Assembly: GCF_036242395.1 (NCBI RefSeq)
Contig: NZ_CP108458.1
Coordinates: 4,464,001-4,528,000 of the forward strand
Length of the DNA: 64,000 nucleotides
Reading direction: 5' to 3'
Source of the DNA: Kitasatospora sp. NBC_01266
Lineage (GTDB): Bacteria; Actinomycetota; Actinomycetes; Streptomycetales; Streptomycetaceae
Positions 7,776 to 15,606 of this stretch are shown here, in pieces. Under the pieces are notes generated by a model, which did no database searches, was not told the DNA's origin, and was given only the letters and a program-made list of their open reading frames with translations. Each line of letters starts with the position of its first letter. The first letter of the stretch is position 1. The position numbers were made by a program, and so were the translations under genes.

Positions 7776-9251
7776 ATGAGCGAGGACGGCAGCACCGGAG
7801 TGGACCAACCGTATGGGCAGCTCCACTCGCTGGGCCACGGCCGGTATGTCCTGCAGCGTCTGCTGGGCGAGGGCGGCATGGCCTCGGTCCACCTGGCCTA
7901 CGACAACACGCTGGGCCGCAATGTCGCGGTGAAGACCCTGCACACCGAGCTGGGCCGCGAGGCGTCCTTCCGCGAGCGGTTCCGCCGCGAGGCCCAGGCC
8001 GTCGCCCGGCTCTCGCACGCCAACATCGTCACCGTCTACGACAGCGGCGAGGAGGTGGCGCCGGACGGCGCGACCACCCCGTACATCGTGATGGAGCTGG
8101 TCGACGGCCTCTCGCTGCGCGACGTGCTGAACCAGGCGATCGCCGAGCACGGCGCGATGCCCACCGAGCAGGCGCTGCGGATCACCGGCGCGGTGCTGGC
8201 CGCCCTGGACGCCTCGCACGACCAGGGCCTGGTGCACCGCGACATCAAGCCGGGCAACGTCATGGTGAACTCCAAGGGCGAAGTCAAGGTGATGGACTTC
8301 GGCATCGCCCGTGCCATGCAGTCGGGGGTCACCTCGATGACCCAGACCGGCATGGTGGTCGGCACCCCGCAGTACCTCTCGCCCGAGCAGGCGCTCGGCA
8401 AGAGCGTGGACGCCCGCTCCGACCTCTACTCGGTCGGCTGCATGCTCTTCGAACTGCTCACCGGGCAGCTGCCGTTCGACGGGGACTCGCCGTTCTCGAT
8501 CGCCTACAAGCACGTCCAGGAGCAGCCGCCGGCGCCGTCCGGCCTGAACCGGGCGGTCAGCCCGGCGGTGGACGCGCTGGTCGCCCGCGCGCTGCGCAAG
8601 GACCCGGCGCACCGGTTCCCGACCGCCGCCGCGATGCGCGAGGAGGTCGAGCGGGTCGCGGCCGGGGAGAAGGGCGGCGGCGGTGCGGGCACCCCGCTGG
8701 TGATCAGCGAGGGTCCGCGGTCGGCACACGCCGCCTCGTCCTCGCTGACCAACTTCCCGCCGGTGACGGCCGACCTCAACACCCCCAACCCGCAGATCGG
8801 CCAGCCCTACCAGCCGATGCACACCGGCTCGCCGTACGGCCCGGGGCCGCACACCCCGCCGCCGAGCTACGGTCCGGGCCCCACCGCCCAGCGGCCGCCG
8901 CAGTTCCAGCAGCCGCAGGCGTACTCGACCCCGGCCCCGCAGGCGTACTCGACGCCGGCTCCGCAGCCGTACTCGACCCCGGCGCCGCAGCCGTTCCAGA
9001 CGCCGCCCGCCTTCCCGCAGCAGGCGCAGACCCCGCCGCCGGGCCCGTACCAGCAGCCGGCCCTGGTCAAGGCGGACAACCGGGGGTGCTCCACGGCGCT
9101 CGTGGTGGTCGGCGTGATCATCGGCCTGGTCGTGCTGATGGTCATCATCATCGCGATCGTGGTGACCAAGAGCAACGACAACACCTCCACCGGCCTGCCG
9201 GAGCTGCCCACCGTGCTGGCCCAGTTGTCCGCCGGTCGGCCGCTGGGCTGA
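7776..9251 (+). CDS. Transmembrane serine/threonine protein kinase (first of tandem pair)
   Basis: 491-aa Hanks-type kinase. The cytoplasmic domain (residues ~20-290) shows the glycine loop GEGGMASVHLA, the VAVK lysine, the catalytic loop HRDIKPGN (~155), DFG and a Thr-rich activation loop before GTPQYLSPEQ. A Pro/Gln-rich linker (~330-430) contains three near-identical YSTPAPQ units encoded by 24-bp repeats. A single transmembrane helix (ALVVVGVIIGLVVLMVIII) lies near residue 450, leaving only ~30 residues outside. Unlike PknB it has no PASTA domains. The ATG at 7776 follows AGAGGACC. The tandem arrangement with the next kinase suggests duplication and possible cross-phosphorylation. Confidence 0.92.
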   Translation: MSEDGSTGVDQPYGQLHSLGHGRYVLQRLLGEGGMASVHLAYDNTLGRNVAVKTLHTELGREASFRERFRREAQAVARLSHANIVTVYDSGEEVAPDGATTPYIVMELVDGLSLRDVLNQAIAEHGAMPTEQALRITGAVLAALDASHDQGLVHRDIKPGNVMVNSKGEVKVMDFGIARAMQSGVTSMTQTGMVVGTPQYLSPEQALGKSVDARSDLYSVGCMLFELLTGQLPFDGDSPFSIAYKHVQEQPPAPSGLNRAVSPAVDALVARALRKDPAHRFPTAAAMREEVERVAAGEKGGGGAGTPLVISEGPRSAHAASSSLTNFPPVTADLNTPNPQIGQPYQPMHTGSPYGPGPHTPPPSYGPGPTAQRPPQFQQPQAYSTPAPQAYSTPAPQPYSTPAPQPFQTPPAFPQQAQTPPPGPYQQPALVKADNRGCSTALVVVGVIIGLVVLMVIIIAIVVTKSNDNTSTGLPELPTVLAQLSAGRPLG

Positions 9252-9375
9252 CCCCTACCCGGTGGCTCCCGCCCGCGCAACGCATTCGGGCTGCGGGGGC
9301 CCGAGGCGGTAGCGTTCTGGGGGAGCGAATCGAAAGGGCGACCGCGACCAGAGCGTCGGCCCGGGGCGAGGAGTA

Positions 9376-11214
9376 ATGGCACAGACGCATGAACCGGGCG
9401 ACGGCGAGGAGTTCACTCCCGCCCCCGGTGCCGGTCCCGGTCCTGAGCAGCAGCACGAGCGCGACCACGGGTACGAGGCATACGAGGCCGAGCCCGGGAC
9501 GGACGCGGAGGAGACCACCGCGGCCCGTGCCCAGGGCCAGCCGCCCGGCGCGCCCTACGGCGGCCCCGCCACCCCGGGCCGGGGGATCGCGGCGGCGCTC
9601 GGCACCCTGGGTGACGGCCGCTACCGGCTGACCCACCGGCTGGGCCGCGGCGGCATGGCCGAGGTGCTGGCCGCCCAGGACGTCCGGCTCGGCCGCCAGG
9701 TCGCCGTCAAGCTGCTCCGCCCCGAGCTGGCCCAGGACGAGGTGGCCCGGCTGCGGTTCACCCGCGAGGCGCACTCGGTGGCCTCGCTGAACCACCACTC
9801 GATCGTCGCGGTCTACGACACCGGCGAGGAGCTGGTGGGCGGCGAGTCGACGCCGTACATCGTGATGGAGCTGGTCGAGGGCCGCACGGTCCGCGAACTG
9901 CTGCTGGCCGAGGAGGCGCCGCCGGTCGACCAGGCGCTGATCATCATCGCCGGGGTGCTGGAGGCGCTGGACTACAGCCACCGGCACGGCATCGTGCACC
10001 GCGACATCAAGCCGGCCAACGTGATCATCACGACCACCGGCGCGGTCAAGGTGATGGACTTCGGCATCGCCCGGGCGCTCACCGGCGCGGCCACCACGAT
10101 GACCCAGACCGGCATGGTGATGGGCACCCCGCAGTACCTCTCGCCCGAGCAGGCGCTGGGCAAGCCGGTCGACCACCGCTCCGACCTGTACGCGGCCGGC
10201 TGCATGCTCTACGAGCTGCTCACGCTGCGTCCGCCGTTCACCGGCGACACCCCGCTCTCGGTGGTCTACCAGCACGTCCAGGACGCGCCGGTGCCGCCCG
10301 CGCAGGCCAACTCCCGGGTGCCCTGGCAGCTGGACGAGCTGGTGCTGCGCTCGCTGGCGAAGAACCCGGACGACCGGTTCCAGAGCGCGGACGAGTTCCG
10401 CGCCCATCTGCAGCACGCGCTGCGCGAGATGCACGGCGGCGCGGGCGGCTACCCGACCGCCGTGCTCGGCGGGTACGACGGCACGCCGGGGCAGGGCACC
10501 GCGGTCACCACGATGCTCGGTGCGAGCGCGCTGCCGCCGAACGACCGGACCACCGTGCTGCCCTACGGCGCCGCGGCCACCGGCTACCAGACCCCGCAGG
10601 CGCCCTACGGCGGCGCGGGGGGCGGCGGGGGTCGCCCCGGTGGCGGCGGCTACGGCGGCGGTTACCAGGACGAGCCGCAGCCCGCAGGCGGTCGCCGCAA
10701 GGCGCTGGCCTGGGCGGCCGGCGTGGTGCTGGTGCTGGCGGCCGGGATCGGCGTCGCGGTCGCGGCCAGCGGCGGCGGTACCAGTGGCGGCTCGAACTCG
10801 ATCCCGCCGCAGCCGAACAGCTCGGTCTCGGCGCCCGACTCGACGAGCGACACGCAGACCACGCCGACTCCCTCGCCCTCGCCGTCGCCGAGTCAGAGCC
10901 GCAGCCGCAGCACGTACCAGCCGCCCACCGACTCCGGACAGGTGCCGCCGAGCCAGCCCAGCTACCGGCCGACCCGGTCCAGTTCGCCGAGCGGCAGCCC
11001 GTCCGGGACGGCCTCCGCCTCCACGTCCTCCTCGGCCTCGGCCTCCACCTCGGCCTCCGCCTCGTCCACCGCGAGCTCGGGTTCGGGTTCGGGCTCGTCG
11101 CCGAGCGGCCAGCCGAGCGGCGGGAGCAGCTCGCAGCCCACCGGCTCCTCCCACCCCCCGGTGATCGGGACGATCGGCGGCACCGGCCCAGGCGGTGGTA
11201 TCGGCCAGAACTGA
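9376..11214 (+). CDS. Transmembrane serine/threonine protein kinase (second of tandem pair)
   Basis: 612-aa Hanks-type kinase. An acidic N-terminus (~75 residues) precedes the kinase domain (~80-345) with GRGGMAEVLAA, VAVK, HRDIKPAN, DFG and GTPQYLSPEQ. A Gly/Tyr-rich linker leads to one transmembrane helix (AWAAGVVLVLAAGIGVAVA, ~440-458). The ~150-residue extracytoplasmic part is Ser/Thr/Pro-rich with no recognisable sensor fold. It closely parallels the upstream kinase, so the two probably arose by duplication. The ATG at 9376 follows GGCGAGGAG. Its stop codon sits in a short hairpin shared with the convergent phosphotransferase gene. Confidence 0.92.
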   Translation: MAQTHEPGDGEEFTPAPGAGPGPEQQHERDHGYEAYEAEPGTDAEETTAARAQGQPPGAPYGGPATPGRGIAAALGTLGDGRYRLTHRLGRGGMAEVLAAQDVRLGRQVAVKLLRPELAQDEVARLRFTREAHSVASLNHHSIVAVYDTGEELVGGESTPYIVMELVEGRTVRELLLAEEAPPVDQALIIIAGVLEALDYSHRHGIVHRDIKPANVIITTTGAVKVMDFGIARALTGAATTMTQTGMVMGTPQYLSPEQALGKPVDHRSDLYAAGCMLYELLTLRPPFTGDTPLSVVYQHVQDAPVPPAQANSRVPWQLDELVLRSLAKNPDDRFQSADEFRAHLQHALREMHGGAGGYPTAVLGGYDGTPGQGTAVTTMLGASALPPNDRTTVLPYGAAATGYQTPQAPYGGAGGGGGRPGGGGYGGGYQDEPQPAGGRRKALAWAAGVVLVLAAGIGVAVAASGGGTSGGSNSIPPQPNSSVSAPDSTSDTQTTPTPSPSPSPSQSRSRSTYQPPTDSGQVPPSQPSYRPTRSSSPSGSPSGTASASTSSSASASTSASASSTASSGSGSGSSPSGQPSGGSSSQPTGSSHPPVIGTIGGTGPGGGIGQN

Positions 11215-11227
11215 CGGAGCGTCAGTT
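11209..11227. terminator. Short bidirectional hairpin covering both convergent stop codons
   Basis: AACTGACG (11209-11216), loop GAG, CGTCAGTT (11220-11227): a perfect 8-bp stem. The kinase stop TGA (11212-11214) is in the left arm and the stop of the minus-strand phosphotransferase (11222-11224) is in the right arm. No T-run on either side. Confidence 0.55.
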
Positions 11228-12340
11228 CACGAACGCGTCGAGGACCTGCTCGTACTCCTGGCACCACCAGACCGTCTGGGCGGCGGCGGCCGGGAAGAGC
11301 GGGTCCGCGCGCGGGTCGGCGCGCTGGTAGCGCCACTGCAGCATCCAGAAGTCGTTCAGCCGCTCCCACCAGACCCGGTGCACCGCGAGCGCGAGTTCCT
11401 CGGCCCCGGCGCCCGCCGCGGCCCGGTAGCCGCGGGCGTAGTGGCGCACCCGGGCCAGGTCCAGCTCACCGGTCGCCGGGTCGTTGAAGATCAGCGTGGC
11501 GGCCCGCACGGTCTCCTCGGCCCGCGGGCGCACCCGCAGCCGGTCCCAGTCCAGCACCGCCACCACCCGCTCGCCGCGGTGCAGCAGGTTGAGCCCGTGG
11601 AAGTCGCCGTGCACCCAGCCCGAGGGCCCGATCGCGGTCGGCGCGGGGCGGCGGTGCCGGTGGGCGGCGAGCAGTTCGGCCCGTTCGGCCAGCCGGTAGG
11701 CGGCCAGCCGATCGAAGGCGTGGTCCGGGCGGCGCCGGGCGGCCAACTCGCCCAGCTGGGCGGCCAGCTCGATGCCGGTGTCGGGGTCGGCGCTGGGCAG
11801 CGCGGCGGGCTGGGCGACGGGGGCGCAGACCCGCGCCAGGGCGCCGTGCAGGTCGGCGAGGAGCGCGCCGAGCGCGGCGCACGCCGTCGGAGTCAACTCG
11901 GCGCCGGTGCGGTGCCGGCCTGCCACCCACGGGTAGAGCGCGAAGCGGCGGCCCTGGTGGTCGGTCACCGTGCGGCCGTCCCGGGTGGCCAGCGGTGGCG
12001 GCACCGGCAGGCCCAGCTCGGCCAGCGCGCTGCTGGCCCGGTGCTGGGCGGTGATCGCGGCGAGCGCGGCGGTGGCCGGCTCGACGTAGCACTTGACGAA
12101 GTAGCGACCGCTTCTGGTGGTCACCCGGTAGCCCCGGTTGAGCAGGCCCTCGGCCACCGGCTCGGCCGTCAGCAGGCGTCCGGCCCGGTAGTCGCGCAGC
12201 ACCCGGGCGAGCACCTGGCGCGGGACGGGCGGGCTGAGCGTGCCGACCGGCGGTGCGGTGGCGTCGGGGCCGTCCAGCGGTGGGACGTCGGGGACGGCCG
12301 GCGATGGGGCGTCGGCCAGGGCGATCTGACGGTCTGTCAC
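11222..12340 (-). CDS. Aminoglycoside phosphotransferase-family (APH/choline kinase fold) protein
   Basis: 372-aa phosphotransferase-fold enzyme. The catalytic loop is VHGDFHGLNLL with the metal-binding VAVLDWDR downstream, the same layout as APH, choline and homoserine kinases; an RYFVKCY lysine segment lies in the N-lobe. Such enzymes transfer the gamma phosphate of ATP to a small hydroxylated molecule; the substrate is not evident. The start at 12340 gives an unusually long Pro/Ala-rich N-terminus (~40 residues). It follows the response-regulator gene on the same strand after ~110 bp and could be read from that promoter. Antibiotic resistance is possible, but a metabolic role is equally likely. 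Confidence 0.8.
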   Translation of the reverse strand: MTDRQIALADAPSPAVPDVPPLDGPDATAPPVGTLSPPVPRQVLARVLRDYRAGRLLTAEPVAEGLLNRGYRVTTRSGRYFVKCYVEPATAALAAITAQHRASSALAELGLPVPPPLATRDGRTVTDHQGRRFALYPWVAGRHRTGAELTPTACAALGALLADLHGALARVCAPVAQPAALPSADPDTGIELAAQLGELAARRRPDHAFDRLAAYRLAERAELLAAHRHRRPAPTAIGPSGWVHGDFHGLNLLHRGERVVAVLDWDRLRVRPRAEETVRAATLIFNDPATGELDLARVRHYARGYRAAAGAGAEELALAVHRVWWERLNDFWMLQWRYQRADPRADPLFPAAAAQTVWWCQEYEQVLDAFVN

Positions 12341-12449
12341 GCTTGGTGATCGTAGTTCGGCACCCTGTGCGCGGCCTGGATGGCCGAAATTGCCCGGTTG
12401 TGAGCGGCCGTTCCTGCGCCATGATCACCCAGGGAGCGGCAACGACCGG

Positions 12450-13109
12450 CTAGAGGTGCTGATCTGTGCCCAGCCGGGCCACGTACGCGGCCGCCTGGGT
12501 GCGCCTGGCCATACCCATTTTGGCCAGCAGGCTGGAGACGTAGTTCTTCACCGTCTTCTCCGCCAGGTGGAGTTCACCGCCGATCTGCCGGTTGGTCATC
12601 CCCTCACCGATCAACTCCAGGATCCGGCGCTCCTGCTTGGTCAGCTGGGCCAGCTTCTCGTCCTCTTTCCCGCCCCCGTCGCGCAGCCGCTCCAGCACCC
12701 GGCTGGTGGCGGCCGGGTCGAGCAGCGAGCGGCCGGCCGCCACGTCGCGCACCGCCGAGAGCAGGTCGCTGCCGCGGATCGCCTTGAGCACATACCCCGA
12801 GGCCCCGGCCATGATCGAGTCGAAGAGCGCCTCGTCGTCGGAGAACGAGGTGAGCATCAGGCAGCGGGTCTCGGGCCGCTGCGAGCGGATCTCGCGGCAG
12901 ACCTCCACCCCGTTGCCGTCGGGCAGCCGGACGTCCAGCACCGCGACGTCCGGGGTCACCGCCGGGATCCGGGCGAGCGCCTCGGCGGCGGTGCCGGCCT
13001 CGCCGACCACCTCGATGTCCGGCTCGTCGGAGAGCAGTTCGTGCACGCCGCGCCGGACCACCTCGTGATCGTCGAGCAGGAACACCCTGATTCGCCCGTT
13101 TTCGTTCAT
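12450..13109 (-). CDS. DosR/DevR-like NarL-family response regulator (orphan)
   Basis: 219-aa response regulator. The receiver domain (residues ~5-120) has the acidic pair in FLLDDHEVV, the phosphoacceptor aspartate in DVAVLDVRLPDG and the conserved lysine in GYVLKAI. The C-terminal LuxR helix-turn-helix (~150-212) contains AEKTVKNYVSSLLAKMGM-RRTQAA, nearly the DNA-reading helix of mycobacterial DosR. No histidine kinase lies next to it, so it is an orphan here. The ATG at 13109 is preferred to a GTG 21 bases upstream, since MNENGRIRVF leads straight into the receiver. It is divergent from the dehydrogenase operon across 360 bp; control of that operon is plausible but unproven. Confidence 0.9.
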   Translation of the reverse strand: MNENGRIRVFLLDDHEVVRRGVHELLSDEPDIEVVGEAGTAAEALARIPAVTPDVAVLDVRLPDGNGVEVCREIRSQRPETRCLMLTSFSDDEALFDSIMAGASGYVLKAIRGSDLLSAVRDVAAGRSLLDPAATSRVLERLRDGGGKEDEKLAQLTKQERRILELIGEGMTNRQIGGELHLAEKTVKNYVSSLLAKMGMARRTQAAAYVARLGTDQHL

Positions 13110-13469
13110 TGTCAAATGCTCCCATACCACGACAGGGCGGATCTATCGCCCGCACCGGCCCCGCGGACAATCTGTCCGGCAAACCCCCTTACGCGAAACG
13201 CGCTGCCCGGATAGCGTGCGCTGGTGTCCTGACGGCACCGCCGGCGCGAGCTTTGAGCCCGGCTCGACCCCCACCCAGGTCGGAACAAGTAGGACGTCCT
13301 AGCGCAGGCGCGCCAAGAGCGCCCGCTGGGTAACGTTCTCGTGGGGATGCCGTCGGAAAAGGATCACCACCTGCCGCGTATTCGGCGCGCACACCCCGCG
13401 CTCCGTGCGAGGAGGTGACCGGACCGGTCACCGGCGACCCCGGGCGGCCGGACAGACCGAGGAGTGAAC
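13110..13469. promoter_or_regulatory. Divergent control region between response regulator and dehydrogenase operon
   Basis: 360 bp without a gene. It holds CGGAC-AATCT-GTCCG (13164-13178), a 12-bp perfect palindrome TAGGACGTCCTA (13290-13301) and a GGGCG-N7-CGCCC repeat near the regulator start. The GGAC/GTCC half-sites recall the DosR box, but the spacings (5 and 0) differ from the four-base spacer of the mycobacterial consensus. No confident -10/-35 pair was identified. Confidence 0.45.
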
Positions 13470-14615
13470 GTGACCGTCAAAAGCACGGCGAGGGCGCGCA
13501 AGAAGGCCGCCCCCGGCGTCCCCGACAGCCTCGCCACGGGGAAGGACGCCCCTGCCGAGCTCGTCCAACTGCTCACCCCGGAAGGCGAGCGGGTCGAGCA
13601 CCCGGACTACCCGCTGACCATCACCCCCGAGGAGCTGCGCTCCCTCTACCGGGACCTGGTGCTGGTGCGGCGCTTCGACGCCGAGGCCACCGCGCTGCAG
13701 CGGCAGGGCGAGCTGGGCCTGTGGGCCTCGCTGCTCGGCCAGGAGGCGGCGCAGGTCGGCAGCGGCCGCGCGATGCGGGAGAACGACTACGCCTTCCCCA
13801 CCTACCGCGAGCACGGCGTCGCCTGGTGCCGCGGGGTGGACCCGCTGAACCTGCTCGGGATGTTCCGCGGCGTGAACCACGGCGGCTGGGACCCGAACGA
13901 GAAGAACTTCCACCTCTACACCATCGTGATCGGCTCGCAGACCCTGCACGCGACCGGCTACGCGATGGGTATCACCAAGGACGGTGCGGACGACGCCGTG
14001 ATCGCCTACTTCGGCGACGGTGCCTCCAGCCAGGGCGACGTCAACGAGGCGTTCACCTTCGCCTCGGTCTACAACGCGCCGGTGGTCTTCTTCTGCCAGA
14101 ACAACCAGTGGGCGATCTCCGAGCCCACCACCACCCAGACCCGGATCCCGCTCTACCGCCGCGCCTCCGGCTTCGGCTTCCCCGGCGTGCGGGTGGACGG
14201 CAACGACGTGCTGGCCTGCCTGGCGGTCACCCGCTGGGCGCTGGACCGCGCCCGCAGCGGCAGCGGCCCGGTGCTGATCGAGGCCTTCACCTACCGGATG
14301 GGTGCGCACACCACCTCCGACGACCCGACCCGCTACCGGGCGAACGAGGAGACCGAGGCCTGGAAGGCCAAGGACCCGATCTCCCGGCTCAAGGCGCTGC
14401 TGGAGCGCGAGGAGCTGGCCGACGCGGACTTCTTCGCCGCCGTCGAGGCGGAGAGCGAGACCCTGGGCCTGCGGGTGCGCGAGGGCGTGCGCTCCATGCC
14501 GGACCCGGACGCGACGCTGATCTTCGACCATGTCTACGCCGAGCCGCACGCCCTGGTGGCGGAGGAGCGGGCCGAATATGTCGCGTACGCGGAGTCCTTC
14601 GAGGGCGGGGAGTAA
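13470..14615 (+). CDS. bkdA: Branched-chain 2-oxoacid dehydrogenase E1 component, alpha subunit
   Basis: 381-aa thiamine-diphosphate-dependent E1 alpha subunit. With the beta subunit it decarboxylates 2-oxo acids from Val, Leu and Ile, giving acyl groups that also prime branched fatty acids. The ThDP motif is visible as GDGASSQGDVNEAF and then NNQWAIS. The phosphorylation-loop region (YRMGAHTTSDDPTRYR) is typical of branched-chain rather than E. coli-type pyruvate enzymes. The GTG at 13470 has GAGGAG at good spacing; a GTG at 13464 overlaps that site. It is first of three genes (gaps of 6 and 13 bp). A pyruvate dehydrogenase of this heterotetramer class cannot be excluded by sequence alone. 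Confidence 0.9.
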   Translation: MTVKSTARARKKAAPGVPDSLATGKDAPAELVQLLTPEGERVEHPDYPLTITPEELRSLYRDLVLVRRFDAEATALQRQGELGLWASLLGQEAAQVGSGRAMRENDYAFPTYREHGVAWCRGVDPLNLLGMFRGVNHGGWDPNEKNFHLYTIVIGSQTLHATGYAMGITKDGADDAVIAYFGDGASSQGDVNEAFTFASVYNAPVVFFCQNNQWAISEPTTTQTRIPLYRRASGFGFPGVRVDGNDVLACLAVTRWALDRARSGSGPVLIEAFTYRMGAHTTSDDPTRYRANEETEAWKAKDPISRLKALLEREELADADFFAAVEAESETLGLRVREGVRSMPDPDATLIFDHVYAEPHALVAEERAEYVAYAESFEGGE

Positions 14616-14621
14616 CCGAAC

Positions 14622-15593
14622 ATGTCAAAGCTCACCATGTCGAAGGCCATCAACGAGGGCCTTCGCGCCTGCCTGGAGACCGACCCGAAGACCCTGATCA
14701 TGGGTGAGGACGTCGGGAAGCTGGGCGGCGTCTTCCGGGTCACCGACGGTCTGCAGAAGGACTTCGGCGAGGACCGGGTGATCGACACCCCGCTCGCCGA
14801 GTCCGGCATCGTCGGCACCGCGATCGGCCTGGCGCTGCGCGGCTACCGCCCGATCGTCGAGATCCAGTTCGACGGCTTCGTCTACCCGGCCTTCGACCAG
14901 ATCGTCACCCAGCTGGCCAAGATGCACGCCCGCGCGCTCGGGCACGTCAAGATGCCCGTTACCGTCCGCATCCCCTACGCGGGCGGCATCGGCGCCGTCG
15001 AGCACCACAGCGAGTCGCACGAGGCCTACTTCGCGCACACCGCCGGCCTGCGGGTGGTCACCCCGTCCAACCCGGACGACGCCTACTGGATGCTGCGCCA
15101 GTCGGTCGAGTCGGACGACCCGGTGATCTTCCTGGAGCCCAAGGCCCGCTACTGGGACAAGGCCGAGATCAGCAGTGCCCCGGAGCTGGACCTGCACGCG
15201 GCCAAGGTGGTGCGCCCCGGCACCGACCTGACGCTGCTCGCCTACGGTCCGATGGTCAAGGTCTGCCTGGAGGCCGCCCAGGCCGCCGAGCAGGACGGCC
15301 GCCGCCTGGAGGTGGTCGACCTGCGCTCGCTCTCGCCGGTCGACTTCGCCACCCTGGAGGCCTCGGTGCGGCGCACCGGGCGGGCCGTGGTGGTGCACGA
15401 GGCCCCGGTCTTCATGGGCATGGGCTCCGAGCTGGCCGCCCGGCTCACCGAGAAGTGCTTCTACCACCTGGAAGCCCCCGTCCTGCGGGTCGGCGGCTAC
15501 CACGCGCCGTACCCGCCGTCCCGGGTCGAGGAGCAGTACCTGCCCGACCTGGACCGGGTGCTGGACGCCGTCGACCGCGCGCTGGCGTTCTGA
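14622..15593 (+). CDS. bkdB: Branched-chain 2-oxoacid dehydrogenase E1 component, beta subunit
   Basis: 323-aa transketolase-type beta subunit pairing with the upstream alpha chain. Diagnostic segments are MGEDVGKLGGVFRVT, the DTPLAESGIVGTAIG loop, EIQFDGFVYPAFDQI and the C-terminal domain with VVDLRSLSPVD. The ATG at 14622 lies 6 bp after the alpha-subunit stop; an in-frame ATG at 14637 is less likely because residues before it match the family. Together the subunits bind ThDP at their interface and hand the acyl group to the lipoyl arm of the E2 encoded next. Confidence 0.92.
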   Translation: MSKLTMSKAINEGLRACLETDPKTLIMGEDVGKLGGVFRVTDGLQKDFGEDRVIDTPLAESGIVGTAIGLALRGYRPIVEIQFDGFVYPAFDQIVTQLAKMHARALGHVKMPVTVRIPYAGGIGAVEHHSESHEAYFAHTAGLRVVTPSNPDDAYWMLRQSVESDDPVIFLEPKARYWDKAEISSAPELDLHAAKVVRPGTDLTLLAYGPMVKVCLEAAQAAEQDGRRLEVVDLRSLSPVDFATLEASVRRTGRAVVVHEAPVFMGMGSELAARLTEKCFYHLEAPVLRVGGYHAPYPPSRVEEQYLPDLDRVLDAVDRALAF

Positions 15594-15606
15594 GGGGAGT
15601 GACTCG

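Noticed and set aside
11222..12340. Dedicated aminoglycoside resistance gene
   Set aside because: The phosphotransferase fold is clear but no feature indicates an antibiotic substrate; left as a family-level call.
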